Assembly: GCF_017873095.1 (NCBI RefSeq)
Contig: NZ_JAGGJU010000006.1
Coordinates: 186,001 to 250,000, forward strand
DNA: 64,000 bases
Direction: 5' to 3'
Origin: Heterorhizobium halophytocola
GTDB lineage: Bacteria > Pseudomonadota > Alphaproteobacteria > Rhizobiales > Rhizobiaceae
Position numbers and translations under genes: made by a program
Part shown: piece after piece, positions 15,865 to 24,527 of the stretch
Layout: every line of letters starts with the position of its first letter
How positions within the stretch are numbered: position 1 is the stretch's first letter
Notes under the pieces: generated by a model
The model's database searches: none
Told to the model about the DNA's origin: nothing
What the model saw: the letters and a program-made list of their open reading frames with translations, nothing else

Positions 15865-17098
15865 TATGGGCGTAACACCCTGGCTGACCGTGATCGGCAT
15901 CGGTGACAACGGGCTTGCCAGCCTGACGCCGGAGGCGCAATCGCTTGTCTGGCAGGCCGAGACGATCGTGCTCGGCGAGCGGCTGGAGACGGTGCTGACC
16001 GGCAGCAATCTGCCGGATCTGAAGCGCGTGCTGAACTGGTCCGCCGGCTTTCGCGACACCCTCGATGAAGTGCTGAAACTGCGCGGTACGCCCGTGACGG
16101 TGCTGGCGACCGGCGACCCGATGCATTTCGGCATCGGCGCGACGCTCAGGCGCTATCTGCCGGCACGCGAAATGCGCGTGCTGCCGAGCCCGTCCGCCTT
16201 TTCGCTGGCCGCCGCCCGGCTTGGCTGGCCTCTGCAGCATGTGGCGCAGATATCGCTGCATGGTCGCCCCGTCGCCCATCTGGCACGCCACATCCTGCCG
16301 GGCGCGCGCATCCTGTCGCTGACCGGTGACCGCAACACCGTGCTCGACGTTGCCGACATGCTGGTCGCCAATGGCTTCGGCGGCTCCGTGCTCAGCATAC
16401 TGGAACATATGGGCGGGGCGAAGGAGCGGATCATCCGCCGCACCGCGCTCGATCTGGCCAATCAACGGCCGGAGGTCAGCGACTTTTATACCCTTGCCAT
16501 CGATTGCGCCGCCGATGGCCCGGTGCTGTCGCCGATCCCCGGCCTGCCGGACGATGCCTTTCGCCATGACGGCCAGCTGACCAAGAGCGAGATCCGCGCC
16601 GTCACGCTGTCGCTGCTGAAACCCCATCCGAACGCTCTGCTGTGGGATGTCGGGGCCGGTTGCGGCTCGATCTCGATCGAATGGCTGCGCTGCGGCATGG
16701 GCCTCGAGGCAATCGCCATCGAAAGCAAGCCGAAGCGGATCGGCCTGATCGAACAGAACGCCTATCTGCTGGGCACGCCGGACCTGCAGCTGGTGGAGGG
16801 TCTGGCACCCGATGCGCTGACCGATCTGCCGGACCCCGACCGGATCTTCATCGGTGGCGGCATCAACCATGAAGGCGTGTTCGAGACCTGCTGGGAAGCG
16901 CTGAAGCCTGGCGGCATTCTGGTCGCCAATGCGGTGACCGTCGAAGGCGAGGGGCAGATCGCCTATCTGCACAGCGTTCATGGCGGCGAACTCGTGCGCC
17001 TCCAGGTCTCGCGCGCAGGCCCCGTCGGGCGCTTCAGCGGCTGGAAACCGCTGATGCCGGTGACCATCTGGAGCGTGGTGAAGGAGCGCGCGGCATGA
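15857..17098 (+). CDS. cobL: precorrin-6Y C5,15-methyltransferase (decarboxylating)
   Basis: CobL methylates C5 and C15 and decarboxylates the acetate on C12, converting dihydro-precorrin-6 into precorrin-8X, the substrate of CobH. The 413-residue protein fuses two domains. An N-terminal CbiE-type tetrapyrrole methylase (GIGDNGLASLT, then ATGDPMHFGIG, then RVLPSPSAFSLAAARLGWP) spans residues 1 to about 215. A C-terminal CbiT-type class I methyltransferase has WDVGAGCGSISIEW and FIGGGINHEGV. ATG 15857 was chosen because it follows GGAGGG and overlaps the cobH stop by 8 bases. About 136 bases separate it from cobI. Confidence 0.96.
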   Translation: MSDMGVTPWLTVIGIGDNGLASLTPEAQSLVWQAETIVLGERLETVLTGSNLPDLKRVLNWSAGFRDTLDEVLKLRGTPVTVLATGDPMHFGIGATLRRYLPAREMRVLPSPSAFSLAAARLGWPLQHVAQISLHGRPVAHLARHILPGARILSLTGDRNTVLDVADMLVANGFGGSVLSILEHMGGAKERIIRRTALDLANQRPEVSDFYTLAIDCAADGPVLSPIPGLPDDAFRHDGQLTKSEIRAVTLSLLKPHPNALLWDVGAGCGSISIEWLRCGMGLEAIAIESKPKRIGLIEQNAYLLGTPDLQLVEGLAPDALTDLPDPDRIFIGGGINHEGVFETCWEALKPGGILVANAVTVEGEGQIAYLHSVHGGELVRLQVSRAGPVGRFSGWKPLMPVTIWSVVKERAA

Positions 17099-17234
17099 GG
17101 ACCGGTTTGGCGTTCGATAGGCGTGGCACTGTTGCGCGCTGCCCGCCGTCTCGCACGATGTCATCTGCATCCAGGAAACCGTCACTGCAACGCGCAAAGC
17201 GGGGGCCTCACCTCATCGAAAGCGGGGGCGCAGC

Positions 17235-17972
17235 ATGACCGGCAAGCTCTATGGCCTCGGCCTCGGGCCGGGCGACCCGGAGCTGATCACGCTGAAGGCG
17301 CACCGGATCATCCGCTCGGTGCCGGTGATTGCCTATCCGGCGCCGGATACCGGCGAGAGTTTCGCCCGGCGCATCGCCGCACCGTATCTGATCCCCGAGC
17401 AGATCGAGGTGCCGATCCTCGTACCGATGCGGGTGGAACGGTTCCCGGCACAGGAAATCTACACCAAGGCTGCCGACGAGATCGGAGCCCATCTCGATGC
17501 GGGGCGCGATGTGGCGGTGCTCTGCGAGGGCGATCCGTTTTTCTATGGCTCCTTCATGTATCTGTTCGAGCGGCTGGCGCACCACTATCCGACCGAGGTC
17601 GTGCCGGGTGTGTCCTCGATCATGGCATCCGCATCCGCCCTTGGCCGGCCGCTTGCGGCACGCAACGACGTGCTGAGCGTGCTGCCCGGACCGCTCAGCG
17701 ATGATCGGATCAAAGCCGGCATCGATGCGGCCGGGGCGGTCGCCATCATCAAGCTCGGCCGGCATTTCGCCCGTATCCGCGCCCTGATCGACACCATGGG
17801 GCTGACGACCCATGCAGCCTATGCCGAACGCGTCAGCCTTGCCGAACAGCGCGTGATGCCGCTTGCCGATGTCGCGGAAGACGCCGCCCCCTATTTCTCG
17901 ATGATCCTGATCTACAAAGGTGGCGAGGCCTGGCATCCGGCCCTTGCCACCAGCAATGGACCCACCTCATGA
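17235..17972 (+). CDS. cobI: precorrin-2 C20-methyltransferase
   Basis: CobI methylates precorrin-2 at C20 to give precorrin-3A. At 245 residues it is a standard class III tetrapyrrole methylase, with the N-terminal signature YGLGLGPGDPELITLKA. The SAM-binding EGDPFFYGSFMYLF follows at about residues 98-111, then VVPGVSSIMASAS. The first 136 bases upstream (17099-17234) contain no gene; they hold two AAAGCGGGGGC copies 15 bases apart and a G-rich ribosome-binding site. It overlaps the start of the CbiG-CobJ gene by 4 bases. Confidence 0.97.
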   Translation: MTGKLYGLGLGPGDPELITLKAHRIIRSVPVIAYPAPDTGESFARRIAAPYLIPEQIEVPILVPMRVERFPAQEIYTKAADEIGAHLDAGRDVAVLCEGDPFFYGSFMYLFERLAHHYPTEVVPGVSSIMASASALGRPLAARNDVLSVLPGPLSDDRIKAGIDAAGAVAIIKLGRHFARIRALIDTMGLTTHAAYAERVSLAEQRVMPLADVAEDAAPYFSMILIYKGGEAWHPALATSNGPTS

Positions 17973-20113
17973 CGTCTTTATCCCATCCCGCCGTCATCAT
18001 CCTCTCGGAGCCGACCCTGGACCTCGGCCGGCGCATTGCCGCGCTGACCGGCGGCGAGGTGCATGGCGCGGCCGGGCGCACCAGGGGCGCTTCGGTCCTG
18101 TTTGACGATCTCCGGCAGCATGTCGGCGCACTCTTCGGCGAGGGTCGGCCGATCATTGCGGTCATGGCATCGGGCGCGCTGATCCGGCTTCTGGCGCCGC
18201 TGCTGTCCGACAAGACGAGCGATCCGCCGGTTGTCGCCGTGTCGGAGGACGGCGCCTCCGTCGTTCCGCTGCTCGGCGGCCATCATGGCGCCAATGATCT
18301 CGCGCGTGCCATCGCGGCCGGCCTTCAGGCGCATGCCGCGATCACCACAGCCGGCGATCTGAAATTCGGCGTCGCCCTCGACCAGCCGCCGCAGGGATTG
18401 GTGCTCGCCAATCCGGCGGATGCCAAGGGGGTGATGGCGGAACTGGTGGCGGGCGGTTCGGCTCGGTTGGACGTGGTGAACTTGACGAACGATGGCGCTG
18501 AGCCCGTGGCGCGCCCCTTCTGGCCTGCCGGCCATCTCCCCCTCAAGGGGGGCGATCAGCTGGGGGCGACCGCGCCGGCTTCAGCGGTGTTGGCGGATCC
18601 CGCAGCGGCGTCAGGTGAAACGCCTGCACAGGGGGACGGCATTCCAGGGACATTCGAGGCGGTATCGACAGCGGCGCAACATCAAGTCGCCAATTCAAAG
18701 ATTGGCCAATTGGCCGGCCACGAGTCGATCTCCCCCCTTGAGGGGGAGATGCCCGGCAGGGCAGAGGGGGGTATGTCCCCTGACAACCACAACATTGCCG
18801 ACTGGCTCACCCGATCCCGCATCCCGTTTGCCGATGACGCCGCCGTCACCCTGACGATCACTGACCGGGCAAAATCGCCCGCACACCTCGAACTCGTCTA
18901 CCATCCGAAGACGCTGGTGCTCGGCATGGGCTGCGAGCGGCATGCGTCCAGTGAAGAGGCGATCGCGCTGGCGGAATCGGCGCTGGCCGATAGTGGCCAT
19001 GCCCGCCAGAGCCTGGCGGCCGTCTGCTCGATAGATCTCAAGGCCGACGAGGCTGCGGTACATGCAGTCGCCGCGCATTTCGGCGTGCCGGCGCGCTTCT
19101 TTGACGCGGCAACGCTGGAGGCCGAGGCACCACGCCTGGTCAACCCGTCCGATATCGTCTTTGCCGAGGTGGGCTGCCACGGCGTGGCGGAAGGTGCGGC
19201 TCTCGCGGCCGCCGGACCCGGCGGCACGCTGGTTGTCGAGAAGATCAAGTCGAAGGGTGTCACGGCGGCCATTGCCAGATCGAACATGCTGCTCGATCCC
19301 TCACGCTTCGGCCGGTCGCGCGGGCGCCTCTATGTCGTCGGCATCGGCCCGGGCTCCGAGGCCTGGCGCTCGCCGGAGGTGTCGCGCATGGTCGCGGCAT
19401 CGACCGACCTCGTCGGCTATTCGCTTTATCTCGACCTGCTGGGCGACCTCACCACCGGCAAGACGCGCCATGATTTCGATCTGGGCAAGGAGGAGGCGCG
19501 CGTCGTCCATGCGATGGAACTGGCGGGCGAGGGGCGCGACGTGGCGCTCGTCTGCTCCGGCGACGCCGGCATCTATGCCATGGCGACGCTCGTTTTTGAG
19601 CTGTTCGACAAGGGCGGGATATCGGATGCCGCAAGCCGCATCGCGGTCCAGTGCTCGCCCGGCATTTCTGCGCTCCAGGGCGCCGCCGCCCGCATCGGCG
19701 CACCGCTCGGGCACGACTTCTGCACGATTTCGCTGTCGGACCTGCTGACACCGTGGGAGCATATCCAGAAGCGGGTGCGGGCAGCCGGCGAGGGGGATTT
19801 CGTCATCGCCTTCTACAATCCGGTGTCGATGAAGCGCCGTACCCAGCTTGCCTGGGCGCGCGACGAACTGATGAAATACCGTCCCGCCTCGTCTCCCGTC
19901 GTGCTCGCCACCAATCTCGGTCGCGCGGGCGAAAATGTCCGCACCGTGCCGCTCGGCGAGCTCGACGTGGACGATGTCGACATGCTGACCGTGGTCGTCG
20001 TCGGCTCATCGGAAAGCCGCACGGTAAAAACCGGCGACGGGAAGACCTGGGTCTATACCCCGCGCGGCTATTCCGGAAAGGCCGATACGGCCATGACGGG
20101 AGCGGCGGAATGA
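17969..20113 (+). CDS. cobJ: CbiG-CobJ fusion: cobalamin biosynthesis CbiG domain plus precorrin-3B C17-methyltransferase
   Basis: Residues 1 to about 180 match the N-terminal and central CbiG domains, with VMASGALIRLLAPLL and VVPLLGGHHGANDLA. Residues about 285-435 match the CbiG C-terminal (CobE-like) domain, with LGMGCERHASSEE and SIDLKADE. Residues about 445-714 are CobJ, the ring-contracting C17-methyltransferase, with VVGIGPGSEAWRSPE, VCSGDAGIYAMATL and IAFYNPVSMKRR. The hinge between the CbiG halves (about residues 181-268) is coded by an in-frame RIME-like element. CbiG opens the delta-lactone in the anaerobic route, so a fusion to CobJ fits ring contraction chemistry. Length is 714 residues. 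Confidence 0.94.
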   Translation: MTSLSHPAVIILSEPTLDLGRRIAALTGGEVHGAAGRTRGASVLFDDLRQHVGALFGEGRPIIAVMASGALIRLLAPLLSDKTSDPPVVAVSEDGASVVPLLGGHHGANDLARAIAAGLQAHAAITTAGDLKFGVALDQPPQGLVLANPADAKGVMAELVAGGSARLDVVNLTNDGAEPVARPFWPAGHLPLKGGDQLGATAPASAVLADPAAASGETPAQGDGIPGTFEAVSTAAQHQVANSKIGQLAGHESISPLEGEMPGRAEGGMSPDNHNIADWLTRSRIPFADDAAVTLTITDRAKSPAHLELVYHPKTLVLGMGCERHASSEEAIALAESALADSGHARQSLAAVCSIDLKADEAAVHAVAAHFGVPARFFDAATLEAEAPRLVNPSDIVFAEVGCHGVAEGAALAAAGPGGTLVVEKIKSKGVTAAIARSNMLLDPSRFGRSRGRLYVVGIGPGSEAWRSPEVSRMVAASTDLVGYSLYLDLLGDLTTGKTRHDFDLGKEEARVVHAMELAGEGRDVALVCSGDAGIYAMATLVFELFDKGGISDAASRIAVQCSPGISALQGAAARIGAPLGHDFCTISLSDLLTPWEHIQKRVRAAGEGDFVIAFYNPVSMKRRTQLAWARDELMKYRPASSPVVLATNLGRAGENVRTVPLGELDVDDVDMLTVVVVGSSESRTVKTGDGKTWVYTPRGYSGKADTAMTGAAE
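18511..18772. repeat. RIME-like palindromic element, copy B, inserted in frame in cbiG-cobJ
   Basis: Inverted arms at 18511-18557 and 18726-18772 share the core CTCCCCCTCAAGGGGGG with copies A and C; the interior of about 170 bases is unique. The 5' arm is read one base out of phase with the corresponding arm in cobN (here CAT CTC CCC CTC AAG, there ATC TCC CCC TCA AGG), yet both are open. The 3' arms are read in the same phase in both genes. The insertion adds roughly 87 residues rich in Ala, Gly and Ser between two CbiG subdomains, a place likely to tolerate a loop. Confidence 0.88.
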
Positions 20114-20176
20114 GTGATCCCGGCCGATCGACGGGAATCGCGGTCGCAGCAATCGTTCACGGTGGTGGACTTGGCT

Positions 20177-20386
20177 CACCCCCCTCTGTCCTGCCGGACA
20201 TCTCCCCCTCAAGGGGGGAGATCACCGTGTCGCGACGGTGCCGAACCTCTCGCAACACTCGTGCTGCGAAAGGTCGAAATCGGCCGGCCCTTTCCGCCAA
20301 TCTCGGCCTCAGTTTTGAAGCGAGCGGCCGCCTCCAGCCGATCTCCCCCCTTGAGGGGGAGATGCCCGGCAGGGCAGAGGGGGGTA
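20177..20386. repeat. RIME-like palindromic element, copy C, intergenic between cbiG-cobJ and cobM
   Basis: This copy fills the middle of the 412-base gap 20114-20525. The 5' arm at 20177-20223 is almost identical to that of copy A, and the 3' arm at about 20338-20386 to that of copy B. The interior again differs. Flanks 20114-20176 and 20387-20525 hold no recognisable gene. The element could fold into a large stem-loop in the transcript between cobJ and cobM and might act as a processing or partial termination site. Frames open across it do not resemble proteins. Confidence 0.88.
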
Positions 20387-20525
20387 CCGACCGGCAAACA
20401 GTTTGCCCGTCGCATTCCACTGCCCGACCGCGGTCTGTAGACACCGGCCAGCGCGGTGATTGTGATCGCGCGCCGCAAGGCGGGCGCACCCACCAGCCGA
20501 ACCTCCATTTCACGGGACCCACATC

Positions 20526-21311
20526 ATGACCGTCTATTTCATCGGCGCCGGACCCGGCGCGCCGGATCTCATCACCGTGCGGGGCCTGCGGCTGATCGAG
20601 CGCTGCCCGGTCTGCCTCTATGCCGGATCGCTGGTACCGGAGGAGATCGTCCACGCGGCGCCCGAGGGGGCGATCGTCCGGGATACCGCGCCGATGCATC
20701 TCGACGAGATCATCGCAGAGATTGTGGCCGCGCACGGGCGCGGCCAGGACGTGGCGCGGGTCCATTCCGGCGATCCGTCGATCTACGGCGCCACCGCCGA
20801 ACAGATGCGCAGGCTCGATGCGTTGGAGATCCCTTACGATGTGGTGCCTGGTGTGCCGGCTTTCGCCGCCACCGCGGCGCGGCTGAAAACCGAGCTGACC
20901 CTGCCGGAAATTGCCCAGACGGTGATCGTCACCCGCACCGGGATGAAGGCCTCGTCGATGCCGGAATTCGAAACGCTGGAGATCCTGGGTAAGTCCCGCG
21001 CAACGCTTGCGATCCATCTGTCGATCCGCAACCTGCCGCATATCCGTGACACGCTGACGCCCTATTACGGGGAGGACTGCCCGGTGGTGATCGCCTATCG
21101 CGCCACCTGGCCGGACGAGTTGTTCCTCCGCACGACGCTGAAGGACATGCAAGGCGCCGTGCGCGAGGCGAAGATCACCCGCACGGCGCTGATCATGGTC
21201 GGCAAGGTGTTCGGCTCCGCCGAATTCCGTGACAGCGACCTCTATAATTCCGAATTCAGCCATGTACTGCGCAATGTCGGCAAGAAGAAAAGGCGGTCTG
21301 ATCCGGTCTGA
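20526..21311 (+). CDS. cobM: precorrin-4 C11-methyltransferase
   Basis: CobM methylates C11 of precorrin-4 to give precorrin-5. The 261-residue class III methylase has the signature FIGAGPGAPDLITVRG at residues 5-20. CLYAGSLVPEEI, the SAM-site VHSGDPSIYGATAEQ near residue 79 and VVPGVPAFAATAA follow. The C-terminal LMVGKVFG/SHVLRN region is also typical. It is separated from cobJ by the palindromic element copy C and followed 11 bases later by a DUF1905 gene. Confidence 0.97.
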   Translation: MTVYFIGAGPGAPDLITVRGLRLIERCPVCLYAGSLVPEEIVHAAPEGAIVRDTAPMHLDEIIAEIVAAHGRGQDVARVHSGDPSIYGATAEQMRRLDALEIPYDVVPGVPAFAATAARLKTELTLPEIAQTVIVTRTGMKASSMPEFETLEILGKSRATLAIHLSIRNLPHIRDTLTPYYGEDCPVVIAYRATWPDELFLRTTLKDMQGAVREAKITRTALIMVGKVFGSAEFRDSDLYNSEFSHVLRNVGKKKRRSDPV

Positions 21312-21322
21312 CCGAGGCCAAG

Positions 21323-21616
21323 ATGAAGACCTGGGCCTTCGAGGCGGAACTCTGGGAATATAGCGGCAAGGGTTCCTGGCATTTCGTCACCGTCCCACCC
21401 GATATCGGCTTCCAGATCCGCTCCGAGTCGGCCGGCGGGCTCCCGGGCTTCGGACAGGTCGCGGTCGATGCCACCATCGGAGACACCCGGTTTCACACCA
21501 GCCTGTTTCCCGACAGGGCGAGCGGCAGCTACCTGCTGCCGGTCAAGGCTGCGGTGCGCAAGGCGGAACGGCTTTCGGCCGGCACGTCGGTCGGCGTACT
21601 GCTTGGGCTCAGATGA
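21323..21616 (+). CDS. DUF1905-domain protein
   Basis: This 97-residue protein matches the small DUF1905 beta-barrel family: WAFEAELWEYSGKGSWHFVTVP at the start, a central FGQVAVDATIGDTRFHTSLFP, and the end LLPVKAAVRKAERLSAG followed by VGVLLGL. It has no signal peptide or membrane segment and no known catalytic residues. It is closely spaced after cobM and probably shares its transcript. Biochemical function of the family is not established. Confidence 0.88.
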   Translation: MKTWAFEAELWEYSGKGSWHFVTVPPDIGFQIRSESAGGLPGFGQVAVDATIGDTRFHTSLFPDRASGSYLLPVKAAVRKAERLSAGTSVGVLLGLR

Positions 21617-21676
21617 CACTTGCGCCGGCCAATGGCGGGGATAATCTCGGCGCGACAACCAACAGGGAGATTAGGC

Positions 21677-22135
21677 ATGTCGTCGGAAGGCGTGGTCCAG
21701 GGCAGCTGCCGCTGCGGTCAGGTGAAGCTCAAGGTGCGCGGTAAGCCGGTCATGACCATGGCGTGCCATTGCACCGGTTGCCAGAAGATGTCGGCCAGCG
21801 CCTTTTCGTTGAGCGCGCTCTATCCGCAGGAGGCCTTCGAGGTCGCGGGCAAGGAGCCGGTGCTCGGCGGCACGCAGGGCGAAATCCGCCATTTCTGCTG
21901 CCCCGACTGCAAGAGCTGGATGTTTACCCGCTTCGACGGCATGGGGCCTTTCGTCAATGTGCGCGCGACCATGCTCGACAATGCCCATCACTTCAAACCC
22001 TTCATGGAAACCCAGACGGCGGAGAAGCTGCCCTGGGCCACTACGCCTGCCGTGCACAGCTTCGAACGCTTCCCGGCACCCGCCGCCTATCCGAAGATGA
22101 TGGAGGCCTTCGCCCAGTCGGACTACACCGGCTGA
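21677..22135 (+). CDS. GFA-fold (glutathione-dependent formaldehyde-activating-like) protein, second copy in locus
   Basis: This 152-residue protein has GFA-family zinc ligands: CRCGQVKLKV at residues 11-20, CHCTGCQK near residue 33 and CCPDCKSW near residue 75. It is only distantly similar to the GFA protein after cobN, so this is not a recent duplication. The ATG at 21677 follows an AGGGAGA site. It is in tandem with the DUF1905 gene and a nucleoside hydrolase, an accessory block inside the cobalamin region. Substrate unknown. Confidence 0.87.
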   Translation: MSSEGVVQGSCRCGQVKLKVRGKPVMTMACHCTGCQKMSASAFSLSALYPQEAFEVAGKEPVLGGTQGEIRHFCCPDCKSWMFTRFDGMGPFVNVRATMLDNAHHFKPFMETQTAEKLPWATTPAVHSFERFPAPAAYPKMMEAFAQSDYTG

Positions 22136-22223
22136 GGCTTGCCGCTTGAACCGAGGGGCGGGCTTCGCTAAGCCGGTCTGAAGGTTGCGCGTCGCAGCCG
22201 GAAAACAGACATCTGGTGGTTTC

Positions 22224-23186
22224 ATGCACAAGGTTATCTACGATACGGATCCCGGCGTCGACGACGCCATGGCGCTGCTCTTCCTGCACCATCACCAGGA
22301 AATCGATCTGCTCGGGATCACCACCGTCTTCGGCAATGCGACGATCGAGACGACGACGCGCAATGCGCTGTTCCTGAAGCGCGAATGGAAGATCGATTGT
22401 CCGGTCGCGCGCGGCGCCGGCGAAACCTTCATCCCGCACCGCCCCAGCCACGAGCCGCCGGTGCTGATCCATGGCCATGACGGCCTCGGCAATATCGGCG
22501 TGCCCGAGACGATCGACCTGCCCGAGGACGGGCGTCCGGCGCACCGCTTCATCGTCGACACCATCCGCGCCAATCCGGGTGAGGTGACGCTGGTCGCGGT
22601 CGGCCGGATGACCAATCTGGCGCATGCGCTGAAGGAGGATCCGGAGATCGTCGACCTGGTGAAGCAGGTGGTGATCATGGGCGGCGCCTTCGATTGCAAC
22701 GGCAATGTCACGCCGGCGGCGGAAGCCAATATCCACGGCGACCCGGAGGCGGCCGACATCGTCTTCACCGCCAAATGGCCGGTCGTCGTCGTCGGCCTCG
22801 ACGTCACCATGCAGACGGTGATGACGAATACACAGCTGGCCGACATCCGCGATGCCGCGGGTTCCAGCCGCGCGCGGCTGCTGTTCGATCTCTCGCAATT
22901 CTACATCCAGTTCTACCAGGGGCGTGTGCCGGACGGCATGGTGGTGCATGACAGCTGCGCCGCCGTCTATGTCGTGGCGCCCGAGCTGTTTCAGACCCGC
23001 GCCGGCGCCATCCGCGTCGTCTGCGGCGGCATTGCCGACGGCCAGACGATCCAGAAGCCCGACGGCCGCGGCTTCGGCCCGTCCGACTGGGACGGCATTG
23101 TCAGCCAGACGATCTGCACCGGCATCGACGCCGAGGCCGTGCTGCGGCTGATCCACGACACGATCGTGTCGGTGAAGGAAGATTGA
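22224..23186 (+). CDS. inosine/uridine-preferring nucleoside hydrolase family protein
   Basis: This 320-residue protein cleaves N-glycosidic bonds of ribonucleosides if typical of its family. The calcium-site signature is DTDPGVDDAMAL at residues 6-17. Other conserved parts are GNATIETTTRNAL, HGHDGLGNIG (near residue 87), VAVGRMTNLAHAL, VIMGGAFDCNGNVTPAAEANIHGDPEAA and the later VHDSCAAVYV. The ATG at 22224 was preferred over an upstream in-frame start because the family signature begins directly after it. In a cobalamin locus it might salvage or supply bases or ribosides, but nothing shows this directly. Confidence 0.93.
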   Translation: MHKVIYDTDPGVDDAMALLFLHHHQEIDLLGITTVFGNATIETTTRNALFLKREWKIDCPVARGAGETFIPHRPSHEPPVLIHGHDGLGNIGVPETIDLPEDGRPAHRFIVDTIRANPGEVTLVAVGRMTNLAHALKEDPEIVDLVKQVVIMGGAFDCNGNVTPAAEANIHGDPEAADIVFTAKWPVVVVGLDVTMQTVMTNTQLADIRDAAGSSRARLLFDLSQFYIQFYQGRVPDGMVVHDSCAAVYVVAPELFQTRAGAIRVVCGGIADGQTIQKPDGRGFGPSDWDGIVSQTICTGIDAEAVLRLIHDTIVSVKED

Positions 23187-23256
23187 GGACCGTGGCCGGT
23201 TGCAACAGGACGCGTCGTCCAACACTTTTCGGCGCGGCGTCGACCACGATGGCAGC

Positions 23257-23835
23257 ATGACCTCGCCAGACAATCCCGTGCCTGCCAGGCGGCGTGCCCC
23301 TGCCACCAGCGAATTGAAACATGCCGTCACGTTCGCCATGTGCATCGCCTTCGTCATGGCATTGGTGGTGAGCGAGAACATCGTCGTCGCGACCGGGTCT
23401 GAGCCGATCAAGATTGTCGTCGGCTACTTTGACCTTTCGATATCGACAGTGCCCGTGCTTGTGATGGTTTTCGAACTTTGCAGTGCCTCGGCCTTTCTTC
23501 TGATCGTCAGGGGATGCAGTGCACTGGAAGGCCCAAGCCTGAGCTTGCGGATCAATGCCTGGTTTCGCAAGCACTGGAAGCGCGACCGTAGCCAAGCGGA
23601 GTTTCGTTCGGTGCTCGGCACCGCGCAATTCAGCCTCGCGCTGATCCTGGCCGGACTGTGGATATGGCTTGTTCCGGAGTTTCTGGCGTTTCCCGCACTT
23701 CTCTTCCTTTTTGCCTTGCCGGTGAGCGCTCTTCTGTTATCGCTGGCATCCGGTCTGGCTTTCAGGCCGGTGCCAAGCATGATCGCCGCGATCGTGTGCG
23801 GGGCGATCGCCTGTGGTCTGATCCGCACTGCGTGA
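23257..23835 (+). CDS. membrane protein of unknown function
   Basis: The product has 192 residues from ATG 23257; an in-frame ATG at 23200 would add 19. It has four hydrophobic segments, at about residues 25-45, 60-83, 123-145 and 150-190 (the last probably two helices). A basic cytoplasmic loop RINAWFRKHWKRDRSQ lies between the second and third. There is no recognisable catalytic motif. It follows the nucleoside hydrolase in the same direction. I do not recognise the family. The 212-base stretch after it (23836-24047) is free of genes, with a GAGGGAG site at its end. Confidence 0.6.
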   Translation: MTSPDNPVPARRRAPATSELKHAVTFAMCIAFVMALVVSENIVVATGSEPIKIVVGYFDLSISTVPVLVMVFELCSASAFLLIVRGCSALEGPSLSLRINAWFRKHWKRDRSQAEFRSVLGTAQFSLALILAGLWIWLVPEFLAFPALLFLFALPVSALLLSLASGLAFRPVPSMIAAIVCGAIACGLIRTA

Positions 23836-24047
23836 TTTTGAGGTTACCCGTGAGGAAGCGCGGCGAAAGTAGTGGGCCAGATGCAGGCAGGACTGAACCG
23901 CATCAACAGTCCCATCCTTCATTTTTTGTCTTCGCCGCAACGTCCATATTCGGCGTGTTCGCTTTCCGGTTTAGCCTTCAATTTACCCGTCATTGGGATA
24001 GGAATCTCGCTGCAGTGTAGCGTCAGGCGTGAGGGAGATGCTTGGAC

Positions 24048-24524
24048 ATGGCGATTGAAAAAGGGCATTCGCGGGCCGGGGAGCCGGCGATCCTGATCCC
24101 GGCGATCGGGCTGGAACTGATGGTGCGGGTGGCGCCGGAGGCGACGGGCGGGCAATATGCATGCATCGACACCGTCAATGCGCCGGGATTCGGGCCGCCG
24201 CGCCATCGCCACCGCGAGACCGAGGTCTTCCGGGTGCTGGAAGGACGCTATCTGTTCGAGGTCGACGGCGAACAATTCCATGCCGGCGAAGGCGATGTGG
24301 TGACGGTTCCGGGCGGTGCGGCGCATGCCTTCGTCAATGTCACCGACAGGCCGGCGCGGCAATATATCCTGATCACGCCCGGCCTCGACGCCCGGGCCTT
24401 CTTCGAGGGACTGGCGCATGTCATGCGGGACGGGCGTCCCGACCGGGAGGCCCTGAATGCCTTCGGCCTTCGATGGGACGTCGAATTCCTGGGTCCACCT
24501 CTCACCGTGCCGGAGCACGCCTGA
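24048..24524 (+). CDS. cupin-domain protein
   Basis: The 158-residue protein has a single cupin barrel. Motif 1 is PPRHRHRETEVFRVLEGRY at about residues 50-68 (two His and a Glu as metal ligands). Motif 2 is GEGDVVTVPGGAAHAFVN at about residues 82-99 with the remaining His. The ATG at 24048 lies behind GAGGGAG; a TTG two codons upstream is a possible alternative. It converges on cobK, with only 3 bases between the two stop codons. Small cupins of this type may be dioxygenases, isomerases or binding proteins. Confidence 0.87.
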   Translation: MAIEKGHSRAGEPAILIPAIGLELMVRVAPEATGGQYACIDTVNAPGFGPPRHRHRETEVFRVLEGRYLFEVDGEQFHAGEGDVVTVPGGAAHAFVNVTDRPARQYILITPGLDARAFFEGLAHVMRDGRPDREALNAFGLRWDVEFLGPPLTVPEHA

Positions 24525-24527
24525 CCA

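Noticed and set aside
20114..20440. 108-codon frame across palindromic copy C
   Set aside because: It consists mostly of translated repeat arms and has no ribosome-binding site. It is explained by the element's tendency to be open in several frames.
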